6,280 nt of DNA from positions 1-6,280 of the forward strand of contig JAIDFD010000261.1 of assembly GCA_029054485.1 (NCBI GenBank), written 5' to 3'. The translations under genes were made by a program, and so were the position numbers. Under the pieces are notes generated by a model. That model had not been told where the DNA came from and ran no database searches. It saw only the letters and a list, made by a program, of their open reading frames with translations. The DNA comes from Clostridia bacterium (lineage in GTDB: Bacteria > Bacillota > Clostridia > Christensenellales > Borkfalkiaceae). The stretch's first letter is position 1, and each line of letters begins with the position of its first letter. This document shows positions 5,671 to 6,280 of this stretch, one piece after another.

Positions 5671-6280
5671 ATGAGTAACCAAAACGGTGAAATCAAATTT
5701 ATCACCATGGGCGAGCTTTTGTTAAGACTTTCGCCCCCCAACTACGAAAAAATCCGCACCGCGGGGGAATTCAAGGTATCCTACGGCGGAGCGGAGGCAA
5801 ACGTTGCGGCTTCGCTTGCTAACCTCGGAATCGACTCAACCTATTTCACGGTCGTACCCGACAGCTCTATCGGCAAGGCGGCGATAAGGTACTTGCGCTC
5901 TAACGACGTGCATTGCTCGCCCTGCATTTATTCGCAGAGCGGAAGAATGGGCATTTACTTTCTGGAAGAGGGCTTCGGCGTGCGCTCGTCTAAGGTCACT
6001 TACGACAGGCGGGAGTCGTCCTTTGCCACATACGACTTCACCAAACTGGATTTTAAAAAGATTTTAAAAAATTTCACCTGGCTTCATTTGAGCGGAATTA
6101 CTCCCGCACTGTCGGGAAATTGCAGAAGTCTTATTATGCTTGCGTTGAAGGCGGCTAAGGAGCTGGGGATTACGGTCAGCTTCGACTGCAATTTCAGGAG
6201 CGCACTCTGGGAGTGGCAGACCGCGCGCGACTGCATAACGGAGTATCTGCCTTACGTCGACGTTCTGTTCGGCATAGAGC
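5671..6280 (+). CDS. kdgK: PfkB-family sugar kinase, probably 2-dehydro-3-deoxygluconokinase (partial, 3' end outside window)
   Basis: The first 203 residues of an open frame that continues past the right edge; the family is usually 300-340 residues. PfkB/ribokinase features are clear: an N-terminal strand with TMGELLLRLSP at 12-22 and GGAEANVAASLANLG at 39-53 (the first PfkB signature). Features typical of KDG kinase follow: RMGIYFLEEG at 92-101, YDR at 111-113, LHLSGITPALS at 138-148, SFDCNFR at 170-176 before LW, and VDVLFGIE at the edge. The predicted reaction is ATP-dependent phosphorylation of 2-keto-3-deoxygluconate to KDPG in the cytosol, the step before KDPG aldolase in hexuronate breakdown. 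The catalytic Asp of the GxGD motif lies beyond the window and cannot be checked. The start follows the lipoprotein stop by 24 bases with no terminator between, so read-through is possible. A fructokinase or another PfkB sugar kinase is the main alternative. Confidence 0.82.
   Translation, partial: MSNQNGEIKFITMGELLLRLSPPNYEKIRTAGEFKVSYGGAEANVAASLANLGIDSTYFTVVPDSSIGKAAIRYLRSNDVHCSPCIYSQSGRMGIYFLEEGFGVRSSKVTYDRRESSFATYDFTKLDFKKILKNFTWLHLSGITPALSGNCRSLIMLALKAAKELGITVSFDCNFRSALWEWQTARDCITEYLPYVDVLFGIE

Overview
This window looks like ordinary chromosomal DNA from a Gram-positive-type anaerobe, most likely an uncultured gut member of the Clostridia (Bacillota). That assignment is inference. It rests on a lipoprotein that combines a collagen-like Gly/Asp stretch, Cys-rich CxxC modules and BspA-type leucine-rich repeats; on a K+-dependent-type membrane pyrophosphatase; and on AT-rich spacers with extended -10 promoters between coding regions of moderate GC. 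All five genes lie on the + strand and no intergenic gap exceeds about 140 bases.

Layout: (1) An extended -10 promoter at the left edge drives a probable two-gene operon: a small HIT-family nucleotide-binding protein (55-474), then a GltD/PreT-like FAD- and Fe-S-containing NAD(P) oxidoreductase (500-1726) that starts at TTG. A strong intrinsic terminator (1746-1782) closes it. (2) A second promoter (1803-1831) drives hppA (1863-4031), a complete 722-residue ion-pumping pyrophosphatase. Its residues point to the K+-dependent class and probably to Na+ transport. (3) After a 61-base spacer with a perfect inverted repeat comes a 517-residue surface lipoprotein (4093-5646). (4) Twenty-four bases later begins a PfkB-family sugar kinase, best read as 2-dehydro-3-deoxygluconokinase (kdgK), which runs off the right edge.

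The genes do not form an obvious single pathway. The pyrophosphatase conserves energy from the PPi released by biosynthesis. The oxidoreductase moves electrons between NAD(P)H and an unidentified partner. The kinase would feed uronate-derived sugar into central metabolism. The lipoprotein is a cell-surface binding candidate. No mobile element, CRISPR array, RNA gene or defence system is visible, and I see no clear novel system. The points most worth a second look are the recurrent GGGGGAA translation leader, the orphan oxidoreductase with an altered cofactor loop, the modular lipoprotein and the palindrome before it.
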